Source of the DNA: Bradyrhizobium iriomotense
GTDB lineage: Bacteria; Pseudomonadota; Alphaproteobacteria; Rhizobiales; Xanthobacteraceae
Assembly (NCBI RefSeq): GCF_018129405.1
Contig: NZ_JAFCLP010000013.1
Coordinates: forward strand, 62,001 to 126,000
DNA: 64,000 nt
Reading direction: 5' to 3'
The notes beneath the pieces were generated by a model. It made no database searches, had not been told where the DNA came from, and saw only the letters and a program-made list of their open reading frames with translations. Positions 51,479-60,427 of this stretch are shown piece by piece. Both the position numbers and the translations under genes were made by a program. Each line of letters begins with the position of its first letter. The stretch's first letter is position 1.

Positions 51479-52588
51479 ATGAATGTCCAGTTCCGCGAGA
51501 GCCAAGAAGCCGCTTCCCCACTGACCGTCAAAACCGCGATCGCCGACTGCGACATCCACCCGGCACGCGCCACCCGCACCGAGCTCTATCCCTACCTCGC
51601 CAAGCGCTGGCAGCATCATCTCGAGATCTACGGCGTCCATGCCTATCAAGGCATGATGGAAGGCCCGCCCTATCCGAAGGCCCAGCCCAACGCCTCGCGC
51701 CGCGATGCCTATCCGCCGGAAGGCGGCCCGCAGGGCTCCTCGCTCGCCTTCATGCAGAAGCAATTGCTCGATCCCAACAATGTGCAGCTTGGCGTGCTCA
51801 ATCCGCTCAACACCGGACAGGGCATCCGCAATCACGAGCTCTCAGCCGCGCTGTGCTCGGCGATCAACGACTGGCAGATCGACAAATGGACCAGCAAGGA
51901 CAAGCGGCTGAAGGCGTCCATCGTCGTCGGCAATGAGGATGGCCTGTCGGCCGCCGCCGAGATCCGCGAGCGCGCCGGCGACAAGAATTTCGTGCAGGTG
52001 CTGCTGCTCAGCCGCAACGTCGAGCCGCTCGGCCAGCGCCGGTACTGGCCGATCTACCAGGCCGCGGAAGAGGCCGGTCTTCCCGTCGGCGTCCACGCCT
52101 TCGGCTTCGGCGGCAACCCGATCACGCCGTCGGGCTGGCCGAGTTACTACATTGAGGAGATGGTCGGGCATTCGCAGTGCCAGCAATCGGCGCTGGCGAG
52201 CCTCGTGCTCGAAGGGGTGTTCGAGCGCTTCCCGAAACTGAAGATGGTGATGATCGAGGCCGGCTTCGGCTGGGCGCCGTCGCTGGCGTGGCGGCTCGAC
52301 AAAGCCTGGCAGCGGCTGCGCAGCGAGGTTCCGCATGTGAAGCGCCCGCCGTCGGAATACATCCGCGAGCAGGTGTGGTGGACGACGCAGCCGATGGAGG
52401 ATCCGGAGCGGCGCGAGGATCTGTTCGACGTCATCAAATGGGTCGGCTGGGACAAGCTGCTGTTCGCGACCGACTATCCGCATTGGGACTATGACGAGCC
52501 GTCGCGCGTGCTGCCGGCGGGCGTCAGCGAGGCCAACCGCGAGGCGTTCTATCTCGGCAACGCGAAGAAGCTCTACGGAATCAATTGA
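51479..52588 (+). CDS. ACMSD-like amidohydrolase 2 family protein, copy 2
   Basis: A 369-residue paralogue of the preceding enzyme. The motifs are DCDIHPARA, LPVGVHAFGFGGNPITPSG, KMVMIEAGFGWAPSLAWRLD and LFATDYPHWDYDEP. The two proteins align along their length, so this is an ancient tandem duplication. ATG at 51479 preceded by AAAGGAGG, 25 bases after the first paralogue. Two similar enzymes may form a heteromer or act on successive intermediates. The stop codon overlaps the Rieske start as TGATG. Confidence 0.86.
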   Translation: MNVQFRESQEAASPLTVKTAIADCDIHPARATRTELYPYLAKRWQHHLEIYGVHAYQGMMEGPPYPKAQPNASRRDAYPPEGGPQGSSLAFMQKQLLDPNNVQLGVLNPLNTGQGIRNHELSAALCSAINDWQIDKWTSKDKRLKASIVVGNEDGLSAAAEIRERAGDKNFVQVLLLSRNVEPLGQRRYWPIYQAAEEAGLPVGVHAFGFGGNPITPSGWPSYYIEEMVGHSQCQQSALASLVLEGVFERFPKLKMVMIEAGFGWAPSLAWRLDKAWQRLRSEVPHVKRPPSEYIREQVWWTTQPMEDPERREDLFDVIKWVGWDKLLFATDYPHWDYDEPSRVLPAGVSEANREAFYLGNAKKLYGIN

Positions 52589-53001
52589 TGGCGCGGCATG
52601 TGATCGCGCCTGTGGATGAGCTTCCGCCGGGCACGCGAAAATTCCTGGAGATCGACGGACGGCCGATCGCGGTCTTCAACATCAAGGGCGAATATTTCGG
52701 CCTGATGAACCGCTGCCCGCATCAGGGTGCGGCATTGTGCGAGGGCCCGCTGATCGGCCTCGCCCAGTCGAGCAATCCCGGCGAGATCGAATACACGAAA
52801 CTCGGCGAGATCATCCGCTGCCCCTGGCACGGCTGGGAGTTCGACATCCGCACCGGACAATCCTACTGCGATCCCCGCCGCTTCCGCGTGAAGGCCTATC
52901 CGGCTCAGGTCGAGCCCGGCGCGCGCGTGGTGAAGGGACCGTATGTCGCCGAGACTGTCACGGTGAAGGTCGAAAGCGACTACGTGGTGGTGGAGCTGTA
53001 G
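52588..53001 (+). CDS. Rieske [2Fe-2S] protein
   Basis: A 137-residue single-domain Rieske protein. The cluster ligands are C43/H45 (RCPHQGA) and C78/H81 (CPWHGWEFD). Between them is a long loop (residues 50-75, GPLIGLAQSSNPGEIEY), longer than in ferredoxin-type Rieske proteins, so it resembles the N-terminal domain of a ring-hydroxylating oxygenase alpha subunit without a catalytic domain. It may be an electron carrier for an oxygenase encoded elsewhere. The ATG overlaps the previous stop, so translation is coupled to the two amidohydrolases. Confidence 0.88.
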   Translation: MARHVIAPVDELPPGTRKFLEIDGRPIAVFNIKGEYFGLMNRCPHQGAALCEGPLIGLAQSSNPGEIEYTKLGEIIRCPWHGWEFDIRTGQSYCDPRRFRVKAYPAQVEPGARVVKGPYVAETVTVKVESDYVVVEL

Positions 53002-53025
53002 TCCTCACCGCGCCGGAGCTGCGCT

Positions 53026-53170
53026 CCCTCGCCCCGCTTGCGGGGAGAGGGTTGGGGTGAGGGGGAGTCTCCGCAGGGACGGTGAGAGTTGGATTCGCGG
53101 AGAGTCCCCCTCACCCGGAATCCGCGCTTTCAGCGCGCATTCCGGCCTCTCCCCGCAAGCGGGGAGAGGC
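53026..53170. repeat. Palindromic intergenic element, family A copy 6
   Basis: Left half: CCCTCGCCCCGC/GCGGGGAGAGGG and TGGGGTGAGGGGGA. Right half: CCCCCTCACCCGGAATCCGC, a GCGCTTTCAGCGC hairpin, and CCTCTCCCCGCAAGCGGGGA. It lies between convergent Rieske and MHS transporter genes. Confidence 0.85.
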
Positions 53171-53197
53171 GAAGGAAGAGACGCCCCGAAATGACCC

Positions 53198-54529
53198 TCA
53201 ATGCCCCGCAACCGGCTCCGCCGCCACATCATAGGTCGGCACCGCATTGCCGCCGCCGCGGTAAACGATCGAGGCCGCGATGATGCCGAGGAGCGCGGCG
53301 AACATCAGCCAGGCGCCGGGCGCGGCCTTGTTGCCGGTGTAGTCGATCAGCCAGGTCGAGGCGAACGGCGTGAAGGTGCCGAACAGCGCAGCCGCAAGCG
53401 CGAAGGCGAGCGAGAAGCAGGTGGTGCGCACATGCGCAGGCACGATCTCGACGAGGGCGCCGAGCATGGTGCCGCTGTACATGCCGAAATAGAACGAGAA
53501 CATCATCTCGACGGCGAGCAGCTTGCCGAAGGTCGGCGCGGCCACCAGCCAGGACAGCGCCGGGTAGGCGGTCACCAGGGCGAGGCCGGCGATCCCGAGC
53601 AGCACCGGCTTGCGGCCGATGCGGTCGGACAGCGCGCCGCCGACCGGATTCCAGATGAAGTTGGTGACCGCCACCAGCAGCGTCACCAGCAGCGCGTCAT
53701 GCGTCGACAGCTTCAGCACCGTCTTGCCGAAGGTCGGCGTGTAGACGGTGACGAAATAGAACGTCGTCGTGGTCAGGATCGCGATCATCATGCCGAGCAG
53801 CACGATGCGCCAGTTGGCGAGCGCGGAGGCGAACACCTCGCTGGCCGTCGGGTGCTTCTTCATCGCGAGGAACGCCGGGGTTTCCTCCAGCGTGCGCCGC
53901 AGGACAAAGATCAGCGGAATGATCAGGCAGCCGACGAAGAACGGAATGCGCCAGCCCCAGGACGCGACCGTGTCGGCCGGCATTATCTCGGAGAGGACGT
54001 AGCCGAGGATCGAGGCGACGAAGATCGCGACCTGCTGGCTCGACGACTGGAACGAGGTGTAGAAGCCGCGATTGCCGGGCGTTGCGATTTCCGCGAGATA
54101 TACTGAGACGCCGCCGAGCTCGACGCCGGCGGAGAAGCCCTGCAGCAGGCGGCCGATCAGCACGATGACCGGCGCCGCAATACCGATGGTCGCGTAGCTC
54201 GGGCAGAACGCGATGACGACGGTGCCGAACGCCATGATGCCGAGCGTGACGATGAGGCCCTGGCGGCGGCCGATGCGGTCGATATAGGCGCCGAGCACGA
54301 TGGCGCCGACGGGGCGCATCAATGCGCCGAGCCAGAACACGCCGAAGGTGTTGAGCAGCGAGGCGGTCTCGTTGGTCGAGGGGAAGAACGCCTTGCCGAT
54401 CGCGGCGGCGTAGAAGCCGAACAGGAAGAAATCGAACTGCTCGAGGAAATTGCCGCTGGTGGCGCGCAGGATCGCGCCGATGCGCGACTTGATCACGGGC
54501 GGATTGGTTGAGTTGGCTGGTCCAGCCAT
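53198..54529 (-). CDS. MHS-family major facilitator superfamily transporter
   Basis: A 443-residue transporter with 12 predicted helices. The opening [21 protein letters not shown] and the loop [20 protein letters not shown] are diagnostic of the metabolite:H+ symporter (citrate/alpha-ketoglutarate/shikimate) branch; here cited in part. [20 protein letters not shown] marks the fifth helix region. It should import a di- or tricarboxylate or similar organic acid by proton symport. ATG at 54529 with GGGGAG upstream. A LysR regulator lies 145 bases upstream on the same strand and may control it. Confidence 0.88.
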   Translation of the reverse strand: MAGPANSTNPPVIKSRIGAILRATSGNFLEQFDFFLFGFYAAAIGKAFFPSTNETASLLNTFGVFWLGALMRPVGAIVLGAYIDRIGRRQGLIVTLGIMAFGTVVIAFCPSYATIGIAAPVIVLIGRLLQGFSAGVELGGVSVYLAEIATPGNRGFYTSFQSSSQQVAIFVASILGYVLSEIMPADTVASWGWRIPFFVGCLIIPLIFVLRRTLEETPAFLAMKKHPTASEVFASALANWRIVLLGMMIAILTTTTFYFVTVYTPTFGKTVLKLSTHDALLVTLLVAVTNFIWNPVGGALSDRIGRKPVLLGIAGLALVTAYPALSWLVAAPTFGKLLAVEMMFSFYFGMYSGTMLGALVEIVPAHVRTTCFSLAFALAAALFGTFTPFASTWLIDYTGNKAAPGAWLMFAALLGIIAASIVYRGGGNAVPTYDVAAEPVAGH

Positions 54530-54674
54530 GACGTTGCTCCCCTTGGAAAGACGTGGCCGGACCGGAACTCATTTCACGGCAAGGCGACAGATTGAAGCTG
54601 CGACAATCTGTCATACCCCTTCCCGCGCGAGGGCTGGGGAGTCAACCGGTTTTCCGGAGGAAGCTGATGATTTT

Positions 54675-55568
54675 TCAGGCTTTATTTTGCGTTGCGGCGA
54701 GGATCCATTGGCGGAACGCGGTGAGCTTCGGCGCCTCTCGACGGCCGTCGGGAGAGACCAGATAAAACCCCGCATCCGCCGGCAGCGCGATCTTGAACGG
54801 GACCACCAGCCGGCCCTTGGCGATGTCGTCCTGGACGTAGGAGGTCCGTCCCATCGCCACGCCCATGCCGTCGATCGCCGCCTGCACCGTCATCAAGGTC
54901 ATGTCGAAGGTGATGCCGGGCTGCCGGGAGATGCCGGCCGAAAGGCCCGCTGCGGTCAGCCAGAGCCGCCAGTCGTCACTGACATTGGTGTGCAGCAGCA
55001 CGTGGTCCTTCAGATCCTCCGGACGACGTAGCGGCTTGTCACCGCGCAGCAGCGAGGGGCTGCACACTGGAAACAACTCGTCCGCCATCAGCCAGTCGGC
55101 GCGCAGGCCCGGCCATTGGCCGCGGCCGTAGCGGATCGCGACATCGACATTGTCGCGCTGGAAGTCGACGAGGCTGGTCGAGGTGGTGATGCGGACGTCG
55201 ATGCCGGGATGACTCTCCTGGAAATCGGTGAGCCGCGGCAGCAGCCACTTTGCGGCAAGCGAGGCGATCGTCGAGACCGTCAGCACCTTGTCGTCGTCCT
55301 TGCGCAGGAGACGGTCGGTGGCAAGGCGGAGGTCGTTGAAGGCGGCGCGCACGCCCGGCAGGTAGTCACGCGCCTCCGGCGTCAGCGCCAGGGCGCGGTT
55401 CTGCCGGATGAACAGGCGGATGCCGAGCTCCTCCTCGAGCCTGCGGATCTGATGGCTGATCGCGGTCTGGGTCACGTTCAGCTCGCTGGCCGCCAGCGTG
55501 AAGCTGAGATGGCGCGCGGCGGCCTCGAACGCCCGCAATCCGTTGAGGGAGGGCAATCTGGCAGTCAT
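54675..55568 (-). CDS. LysR-family transcriptional regulator (GcvA-type)
   Basis: A 297-residue regulator. Residues 6-65 form the winged helix (LNGLRAFEAAARHLSFTLAA, then ISHQIRRLEEELGIRLF). The effector domain includes VDVAIRYGRGQWPGL and a late LPADAGFYLVSP block. The sequence is close to the GcvA group. ATG at 55568. It precedes the MHS transporter on the minus strand and is divergent from the DUF1127 gene; either may be its target. Confidence 0.9.
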   Translation of the reverse strand: MTARLPSLNGLRAFEAAARHLSFTLAASELNVTQTAISHQIRRLEEELGIRLFIRQNRALALTPEARDYLPGVRAAFNDLRLATDRLLRKDDDKVLTVSTIASLAAKWLLPRLTDFQESHPGIDVRITTSTSLVDFQRDNVDVAIRYGRGQWPGLRADWLMADELFPVCSPSLLRGDKPLRRPEDLKDHVLLHTNVSDDWRLWLTAAGLSAGISRQPGITFDMTLMTVQAAIDGMGVAMGRTSYVQDDIAKGRLVVPFKIALPADAGFYLVSPDGRREAPKLTAFRQWILAATQNKA

Positions 55569-55678
55569 CTGGCAGCAGGATGCATGACGTTATTTCATGC
55601 GAAAGGGTACAAATTGTCGTTTGTCGCAGCGCACTCGGAAGCAGATATTAGCGGTCAACTTAGCTCCAGGAGCTGAAA

Positions 55679-55882
55679 ATGTCTACTTTGACTGACAATT
55701 CGATGACAAATCATCATGCGCACGGTCTGCTCTACCAGATCGGCGAGACCCTTCATGTCTGGCACGAGCGCTACCGGACCCGGCGCGAGCTGACCCACTG
55801 GACCGCCCGCGATCTCCACGACGTCGGGCTGTCCTGGAGCGACATCGCCTACGAGGCCGACAAACCCTTCTGGCGGGCCTGA
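55679..55882 (+). CDS. DUF1127 small basic protein
   Basis: A 67-residue protein whose C-terminal half has the DUF1127 (YjiS-like) pattern RTRRELTHWTARDLHDVGLS. This motif is arginine-rich and in alphaproteobacteria is linked to RNA binding and phosphate or stress responses. ATG at 55679 with AGGAGC upstream. A clear rho-independent terminator follows. Small proteins of this type often respond to stress; no regulatory site can be assigned here. Confidence 0.85.
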   Translation: MSTLTDNSMTNHHAHGLLYQIGETLHVWHERYRTRRELTHWTARDLHDVGLSWSDIAYEADKPFWRA

Positions 55883-55884
55883 TT

Positions 55885-55935
55885 GGCCGCCAGGCCGGCG
55901 CCGCCTGACTTTGGGGGCGCTGGCGGTCCCTTTTT
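55885..55935 (+). terminator. Rho-independent terminator after the DUF1127 gene
   Basis: GGCCGCCAG (55885-55893) pairs with CTGGCGGTC (55920-55928), followed by CC and TTTTT at 55931-55935. It is consistent with an intrinsic terminator on the plus strand. Confidence 0.7.
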
Positions 55936-55951
55936 GTGAAGGGCTTGTGCC

Positions 55952-56575
55952 ATGAGCACTCTCCGCCTCGAAGACCTGAAGCAATATTCGGATACGCTGC
56001 GCACCCGGCACGGCGAGGTGCTCAACGTCCGCTTTGTGGAGCCGCGCGATACCGACGAGCTCCAGCACTATTTCCGCTCGCTCTCGACCCACTCCCGCTA
56101 CAATCGCTTCTTCGGCGCCATCAGCGAATTGCCGAAGGGCCTGCTGCACGATTTCCTCGAGGTCGGCGAGCGCGAACGTTTCACTGTCGTCGCGACCATG
56201 ATGGTCGACGGCTTCGAGACCATCGTCGCCGAGGCGCGTTACGCCTTGCATGCGGACACCGCGACGCTCGAATTCGGCCTGTCGGTCGACGACCGCTGGC
56301 ACGGCCGCGGCATCGCCACCGCGCTGATGAAGAACCTCGAATGTCGTGCCGCTGCACTTGGCGCCGAGCACATGTTCGGCGACACGCCGCGCTCCAACGA
56401 GGCCATGGTCTCGCTGGCGCGCAAATCCGGCTTCGCTTTCGTCAATCATCCCGATGACTGGAAGCTGGTGCGTTTCGACAAGGAGATCAGCGTCGCGCCG
56501 AAAGACATTCCCTGTGCGAGCTGGCGCCTCGCCGCCCTTTCCCGTCAGGCCGACAGCCCCTCAGCCTCGGCCTGA
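55952..56575 (+). CDS. GNAT-family N-acetyltransferase
   Basis: A 207-residue acetyltransferase. The N-terminal block NVRFVEPRDTDELQHYFRSL, the FFGAISELP region and the acetyl-CoA loop DDRWHGRGIATALMKNLE (R/QxxGxG/A) are clear, followed by AMVSLARKSGFAF. The closest style is that of GNAT domains found in Pat-like protein acetyltransferases, but it stands alone here. Substrate unknown. ATG at 55952. A strong terminator lies immediately downstream, shared with the convergent SDR gene. Confidence 0.85.
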   Translation: MSTLRLEDLKQYSDTLRTRHGEVLNVRFVEPRDTDELQHYFRSLSTHSRYNRFFGAISELPKGLLHDFLEVGERERFTVVATMMVDGFETIVAEARYALHADTATLEFGLSVDDRWHGRGIATALMKNLECRAAALGAEHMFGDTPRSNEAMVSLARKSGFAFVNHPDDWKLVRFDKEISVAPKDIPCASWRLAALSRQADSPSASA

Positions 56576-56585
56576 CACTCTGCAA

Positions 56586-56621
56586 GCCCGGCCTGGCGCA
56601 GCCAGAGCCGGGCATTTTTTT
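56586..56621. terminator. Intrinsic terminator between GNAT and convergent SDR
   Basis: GCCCGGCCTGG pairs with CCAGAGCCGGGC (one bulged A) around CGCAG, then seven Ts at 56615-56621. It serves the plus-strand GNAT gene. Confidence 0.85.
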
Positions 56622-56625
56622 GCCC

Positions 56626-57468
56626 TCATTTGGCATCGTCGTCGGTGAAGTCGGTCGAGGTGGCGACCGTCCGCCAGCCCGCCAGCTCCCGCGCAACAAA
56701 GATGTTCTTCGCCTCGATCCGCTCCACGGTGTCGCTGCCGAGCGGCAGGCGCAGCGGCGGATCCCTGGCATCGACCAGCTTCAGGAAGGCCTGCGCCAGC
56801 TTGCGCGGATCGCCGCGCTGGCCGCCATTGACGTCGGCCGCGTGCGCGCGGGTCCTGCCGACACTCTCGTGATAATCGTCAATCACCTGTGCGGTGCGCG
56901 ACAGCGAGCTCTCGTCGAGGAAGTCGGTGCGGAAGAAGCCCGGCTCGACCACGGTGACCTTGATGCCGAGCGGCGCGACTTCGCCGGCCAGCGCCTCGCT
57001 GATTCCCTCGACCGCGAACTTGGTGGCACCATAGACGCCCCAGCCGGGATAGCCTGTGTAGCCGCCGACCGACGAGATGTTGATGACGTGGCCGGAACGC
57101 TGGCGGCGCATATGGGGCAGCACTGCGCGGGTGACACTGAGCAGGCCGAACACGTTCGTGCCGAACAGCTTTTGCGTTTCCGCATCGCTGGCTTCCTCGA
57201 TTGCGCCCAAGAGGCCATAGCCGGCATTGTTGACGAGGATGTCGATGCGGCCGAAGCGCTTCACGGCCTCGCCTGCGGCCTCATGTGCTTCCGCCTCACT
57301 GGTGACGTCGAGCCGGGTGGCCAGCAGCCGCTCGTGCGTGCCGAGCCGCGCGGTGACGGTCGACGGGTCGCGCGCAGTGGCGACCACGGCATCTCCCGCT
57401 TTCAACGCGGCTTCCGCAATCAACGCGCCAAATCCGCGGGAAGCTCCCGTGATGAACCAGACACGCAT
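56626..57468 (-). CDS. Short-chain dehydrogenase/reductase (classical SDR)
   Basis: A 280-residue NAD(P)-dependent oxidoreductase with cofactor motif TGASRGFG near residue 8, NNAGYG near 82, and catalytic SSVGGYTGYPGWGVYGATK (YxxxK). The arginine after the glycine motif favours NADP. The C-terminus is that of the large group of bacterial oxidoreductases with unspecified substrate. I chose ATG 57468 with AAAGGG upstream; an upstream start at 57537 adds 23 residues without support. It is divergent from a LysR gene at 57589, which may regulate it. Confidence 0.88.
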   Translation of the reverse strand: MRVWFITGASRGFGALIAEAALKAGDAVVATARDPSTVTARLGTHERLLATRLDVTSEAEAHEAAGEAVKRFGRIDILVNNAGYGLLGAIEEASDAETQKLFGTNVFGLLSVTRAVLPHMRRQRSGHVINISSVGGYTGYPGWGVYGATKFAVEGISEALAGEVAPLGIKVTVVEPGFFRTDFLDESSLSRTAQVIDDYHESVGRTRAHAADVNGGQRGDPRKLAQAFLKLVDARDPPLRLPLGSDTVERIEAKNIFVARELAGWRTVATSTDFTDDDAK

Positions 57469-57523
57469 GGTGTTGCCCTTTCCATTTGGGCCCGGTGATG
57501 TGCCGAAGCCGATGGGCAAGGTG

Positions 57524-57555
57524 TAGCGGCTCGCCATAGCTGAGATAATCCGCTA
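57524..57555. promoter_or_regulatory. Candidate LysR operator in the SDR-LysR divergent gap
   Basis: TAGCGG (57524-57529) and CCGCTA (57550-57555) form an inverted repeat separated by 20 bases, in an AT-rich stretch 34 bases before the LysR start. Confidence 0.35.
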
Positions 57556-57588
57556 TATACTCCGCAAGCTCTTGAGTAAAATTCATCA

Positions 57589-58479
57589 ATGCGGATCGAC
57601 CCGTCCGACCTCGCGACCTTCCTCGCCATCGCCCGTCACCGCAGTTTTCGCGCGGCGGCGACCGAGCTTGGCGTCACGCCCTCGGCGTTGTCCCATGCCC
57701 TGCGCACGATCGAGGAACGGCTCGGCCTGCGGCTCGTCAACCGCACCACCCGGAGCGTGGCACTCACCGAGGCCGGAGAACGCCTGTTCGCCCGCATTAC
57801 GCCCGCCTTCCGCGACATCGACGACGCGCTCGAGGATCTCAACAATTTTCGCGGCAAGCCCGCCGGCACGCTGCGCTTCACCGCTGCGCGCCAGTCCGCA
57901 CAGCTTGTGTTGCTGCCGATCGTGACGCGCTTCCTGAAGGAATTTTCCGAGGTGAGCGTCGAGATCGTCATCAACGATTCCCTGATCGACATGGTCGCGG
58001 CCGGTTTCGACGCCGGCGTACGCTTCGGTGAGACCATCGCCGCCGATATGATCGCCGTGCCGATCGGTCCGCGGCACCGCTTTGCCGTGATCGGCGCGCC
58101 CGCCTTCTTTAGGACGTACAAGCAGCCCGCCACGCCGCACGACCTGAAGGGCCTGCCCTGCATCCGCTACCGCTTCACCTCAGGCGCGCTCTACCACTGG
58201 GAATTCGAGCGCGGCGGCATCGAGCTCGCGATCGACGTCACCGGGCCGCTGACCATGAACGACCAGGACCTGATGGTCGATGCGGCGCTCGATTGCGTCG
58301 GCCTCGCTTACGTCTTCGAGCAGCAGGTCGAGGGGCTGCTGGCCAAACGCAAGCTGGTGCGCGTGCTCACCGACTGGTGCCCGGCCTATCCCGGCTTCTT
58401 CCTGTACTACCCAAGCCGACGCCAATTGCCGGCCGCGCTGCGGGCCTTCGTGGATTTTGCGCGGGCGCCTGCGAAGTAG
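57589..58479 (+). CDS. LysR-family transcriptional regulator
   Basis: A 296-residue regulator with a typical winged helix (LATFLAIARHRSFRAAATEL, then LSHALRTIEERLGLRLVNRT) and an effector domain including MVAAGFDAGVRFGE. The sequence is of the group that often controls an adjacent divergent oxidoreductase. ATG at 57589. The SDR gene is divergent at 57468 across a 120-base gap that contains an inverted repeat. Auto-regulation is likely. Confidence 0.9.
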   Translation: MRIDPSDLATFLAIARHRSFRAAATELGVTPSALSHALRTIEERLGLRLVNRTTRSVALTEAGERLFARITPAFRDIDDALEDLNNFRGKPAGTLRFTAARQSAQLVLLPIVTRFLKEFSEVSVEIVINDSLIDMVAAGFDAGVRFGETIAADMIAVPIGPRHRFAVIGAPAFFRTYKQPATPHDLKGLPCIRYRFTSGALYHWEFERGGIELAIDVTGPLTMNDQDLMVDAALDCVGLAYVFEQQVEGLLAKRKLVRVLTDWCPAYPGFFLYYPSRRQLPAALRAFVDFARAPAK

Positions 58480-58486
58480 CCAGCTG

Positions 58487-58573
58487 CGTAGCCCGGATGG
58501 AGCGCAGCGCAATCCGGGATTCGTGCCACAAGCGCAGGCGGCCCCGGATTGCGCTTCGCTTCATCCGGGCTAC
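58487..58573. repeat. Palindromic intergenic element, family B copy 2
   Basis: The arms GTAGCCCGGATGGAGCG and CGCTTCATCCGGGCTAC match those at 21.2 kb, with inner GCAATCCGGG/CCCGGATTGC. It lies between the convergent LysR and enoyl-CoA hydratase genes. Confidence 0.85.
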
Positions 58574-58580
58574 GGATACG

Positions 58581-59411
58581 CTACTTCCCCGGAAACACCG
58601 CCTTGCGCTTCTCGATGAAGGCCTGCACCGCCTCCTTGTGGTCGGCGGTCGTGGTCAGGCGCACCAGCCGCTCGGCCTCGTGATCCCGGGCGGTTTCGAA
58701 GTCGAACAGCAGGGCTTCGTCGAGATTGTCCTTCATGTAGCGCAGCGCCAGGCGCGGGCCTTCGGCGAGCGATTTTGCCAGCGCGAACGCTTCGGTCTGC
58801 AATTTGTCGTCGGGCACGACGCGGTTGACGAGGCCGATCGCTTCGGCGCGCGCGGCGTCGACGCGATCGCCGGTGAACATCAATTCGCGCGCCCGTGCGG
58901 TGCCGACGAGCCGGGTCAGCAGCCAGGCGATACCATAGTCGCCGCTGAGCGCGATGCGGGCATAGCCGGTGGCGACGAAGGCCGATTGCGCGGCGATGCG
59001 GATGTCGCAGGCCATGGCGATGGCAAGCCCGGCGCCGACCGCGGGGCCGGGCAGTGCGGCGATGGTCGGCTTGCGCACCGATACCAGCGCGCCGGTGAGC
59101 AGCCGCTGCCGCTCCTGCAGATCGGCGATGCGATCGTCCAGCGACATCTCCAGCTTTTTGGGGTCGCGATGCGCGCCCATGCCCTTGACGTTGCCGCCGG
59201 CGCAGAACGCCTCGCCCGCGCCGGTGAGCAGCAGCGCGCCGACGTTCGGATCCTCGGCGCAGGTCCGGATCATGGTGCGCAGCGCCGGCGTCAGCGCATC
59301 CGACAGCGAATTGCGCGCCTCCGGCCGGTTCAGCGTGATGACAGCGACGCGGTCGCGGATGACGCAGAGGAGTTCGCTGGTGCCGGTGTCGATGGTGGTT
59401 TCCGTGGTCAT
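58581..59411 (-). CDS. Enoyl-CoA hydratase/isomerase family protein
   Basis: A 276-residue crotonase-fold enzyme. The oxyanion-hole blocks are NRPEARNSLS and AFCAGGNVKGMG, followed by PGPAVGAGLAIAMACDIRIA and ALSGDYGIAWLLTRLVG. The position of the usual second catalytic glutamate reads aspartate (SGDYG), so the reaction may be other than simple hydration. I chose ATG 59411 because GGGGAGG lies just upstream; a longer frame to 59558 is not supported. It heads the acyl-CoA catabolism group, followed by an SDR gene on the same strand. Confidence 0.86.
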   Translation of the reverse strand: MTTETTIDTGTSELLCVIRDRVAVITLNRPEARNSLSDALTPALRTMIRTCAEDPNVGALLLTGAGEAFCAGGNVKGMGAHRDPKKLEMSLDDRIADLQERQRLLTGALVSVRKPTIAALPGPAVGAGLAIAMACDIRIAAQSAFVATGYARIALSGDYGIAWLLTRLVGTARARELMFTGDRVDAARAEAIGLVNRVVPDDKLQTEAFALAKSLAEGPRLALRYMKDNLDEALLFDFETARDHEAERLVRLTTTADHKEAVQAFIEKRKAVFPGK

Positions 59412-59432
59412 GTCGCCTCCCCTCATATCTGT

Positions 59433-59474
59433 TGTCATTCCGGGTTCGGCTCTTCGAGCCGCCCCGGAATGACA
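59433..59474. repeat. Palindromic element, family G
   Basis: TGTCATTCCGGG and CCCCGGAATGACA form the arms with an inner GGCTCTTCGAGCC hairpin. A related partial copy lies at 63944-63981. Confidence 0.75.
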
Positions 59475-59482
59475 AATGCAAT

Positions 59483-60184
59483 TCAAAACTTCTCCACCCA
59501 GGGCCGCAGCTCCAGCTCCCAGCTCCAGGCGCTGCGCGGCTGCTGCAACACGTTCCAATAGCTCTGCGCGATGGCATCGGGGTCGAGCATCGAATCCGGT
59601 TTGTCGGCTGGTTCGGTGCGCGCTGCGCTGCGGATGCCGCCGTCGATGACGAAATGCGCGACATGGATGCCTTGCGGCGACAATTCGCGCGCCAGGCTCT
59701 GCGCCAGCCCGCGCAACGCGAACTTGCCCATCGCGAACGAGGCCGACTGCGCATAGCCCTTGACGCTGGCCGAAGCGCCGGTGAACAGGATCGCGCCGTG
59801 CTGGTTCGGCAGCATGCGCTTGGCCGCCTGCTGCGCCACCAGGAAGCCGCCATAGGCGCTGACCGCGATCGCCTGCGCGACGTCGGCCGGGATCAGATCC
59901 ACGAACGGCCCGCGCGTGCGGCCGCTGGCATTGTAGACCACGAGATCGGGCGTGCCGATCTCGCGCTCGACCAGGCCGAACAGCCGCTCGACCTCGTCAG
60001 GCTCGGTGGCGTTACAGGCATAGGCTTTCGCACCGGTCTCGCTGCAGAGCGCGCCGAGCTTTTCGATCTTGCGCGCGGCCAGCGCGACGCGGATTCCTTG
60101 CGCGGACAGCAGCCGGGCCAGTGAGGCGCTGAGGCCTTCGCCGGCGCCGACGATGAGCGCGATCTTGTATTTCGGGTGTTCCAT
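59483..60184 (-). CDS. SDR-fold protein with phenylalanine in place of the catalytic tyrosine
   Basis: A 233-residue protein with the Rossmann start VGAGEGLS and the VVYNASGRTRGPF block of the short-chain dehydrogenase fold. The expected YxxxK is FAMGK: F150 replaces the tyrosine, K154 is kept. The catalytic serine region FTGASASVKG is present. The family can bind NAD(P) without standard dehydrogenase chemistry, so it may be a divergent enzyme or a binding protein. I chose ATG 60184; an upstream start lacks support. It is upstream of the enoyl-CoA hydratase on the same strand, separated by a palindrome. Confidence 0.83.
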   Translation of the reverse strand: MEHPKYKIALIVGAGEGLSASLARLLSAQGIRVALAARKIEKLGALCSETGAKAYACNATEPDEVERLFGLVEREIGTPDLVVYNASGRTRGPFVDLIPADVAQAIAVSAYGGFLVAQQAAKRMLPNQHGAILFTGASASVKGYAQSASFAMGKFALRGLAQSLARELSPQGIHVAHFVIDGGIRSAARTEPADKPDSMLDPDAIAQSYWNVLQQPRSAWSWELELRPWVEKF

Positions 60185-60427
60185 GGCGTGATCTCTCAGG
60201 ACGGGGAGCCGCTGATCTATGCATGCGCCGCGCGGACAACCAGCCAAGAACCGACGGCCAGCCGATCACAATTCCGCAGAGCGAATTGCTCCTTCACGGC
60301 GATCACGCCTCCCTGACAATTTGCGGCTTTATCGCGCTTCCTGACAGGAGCATGATCGACATCATCCAAAGCGGCAAGCGCCAAAACAGTGCAAAATGTC
60401 CGCGGGACGGAAACGAAGAGGACGATC

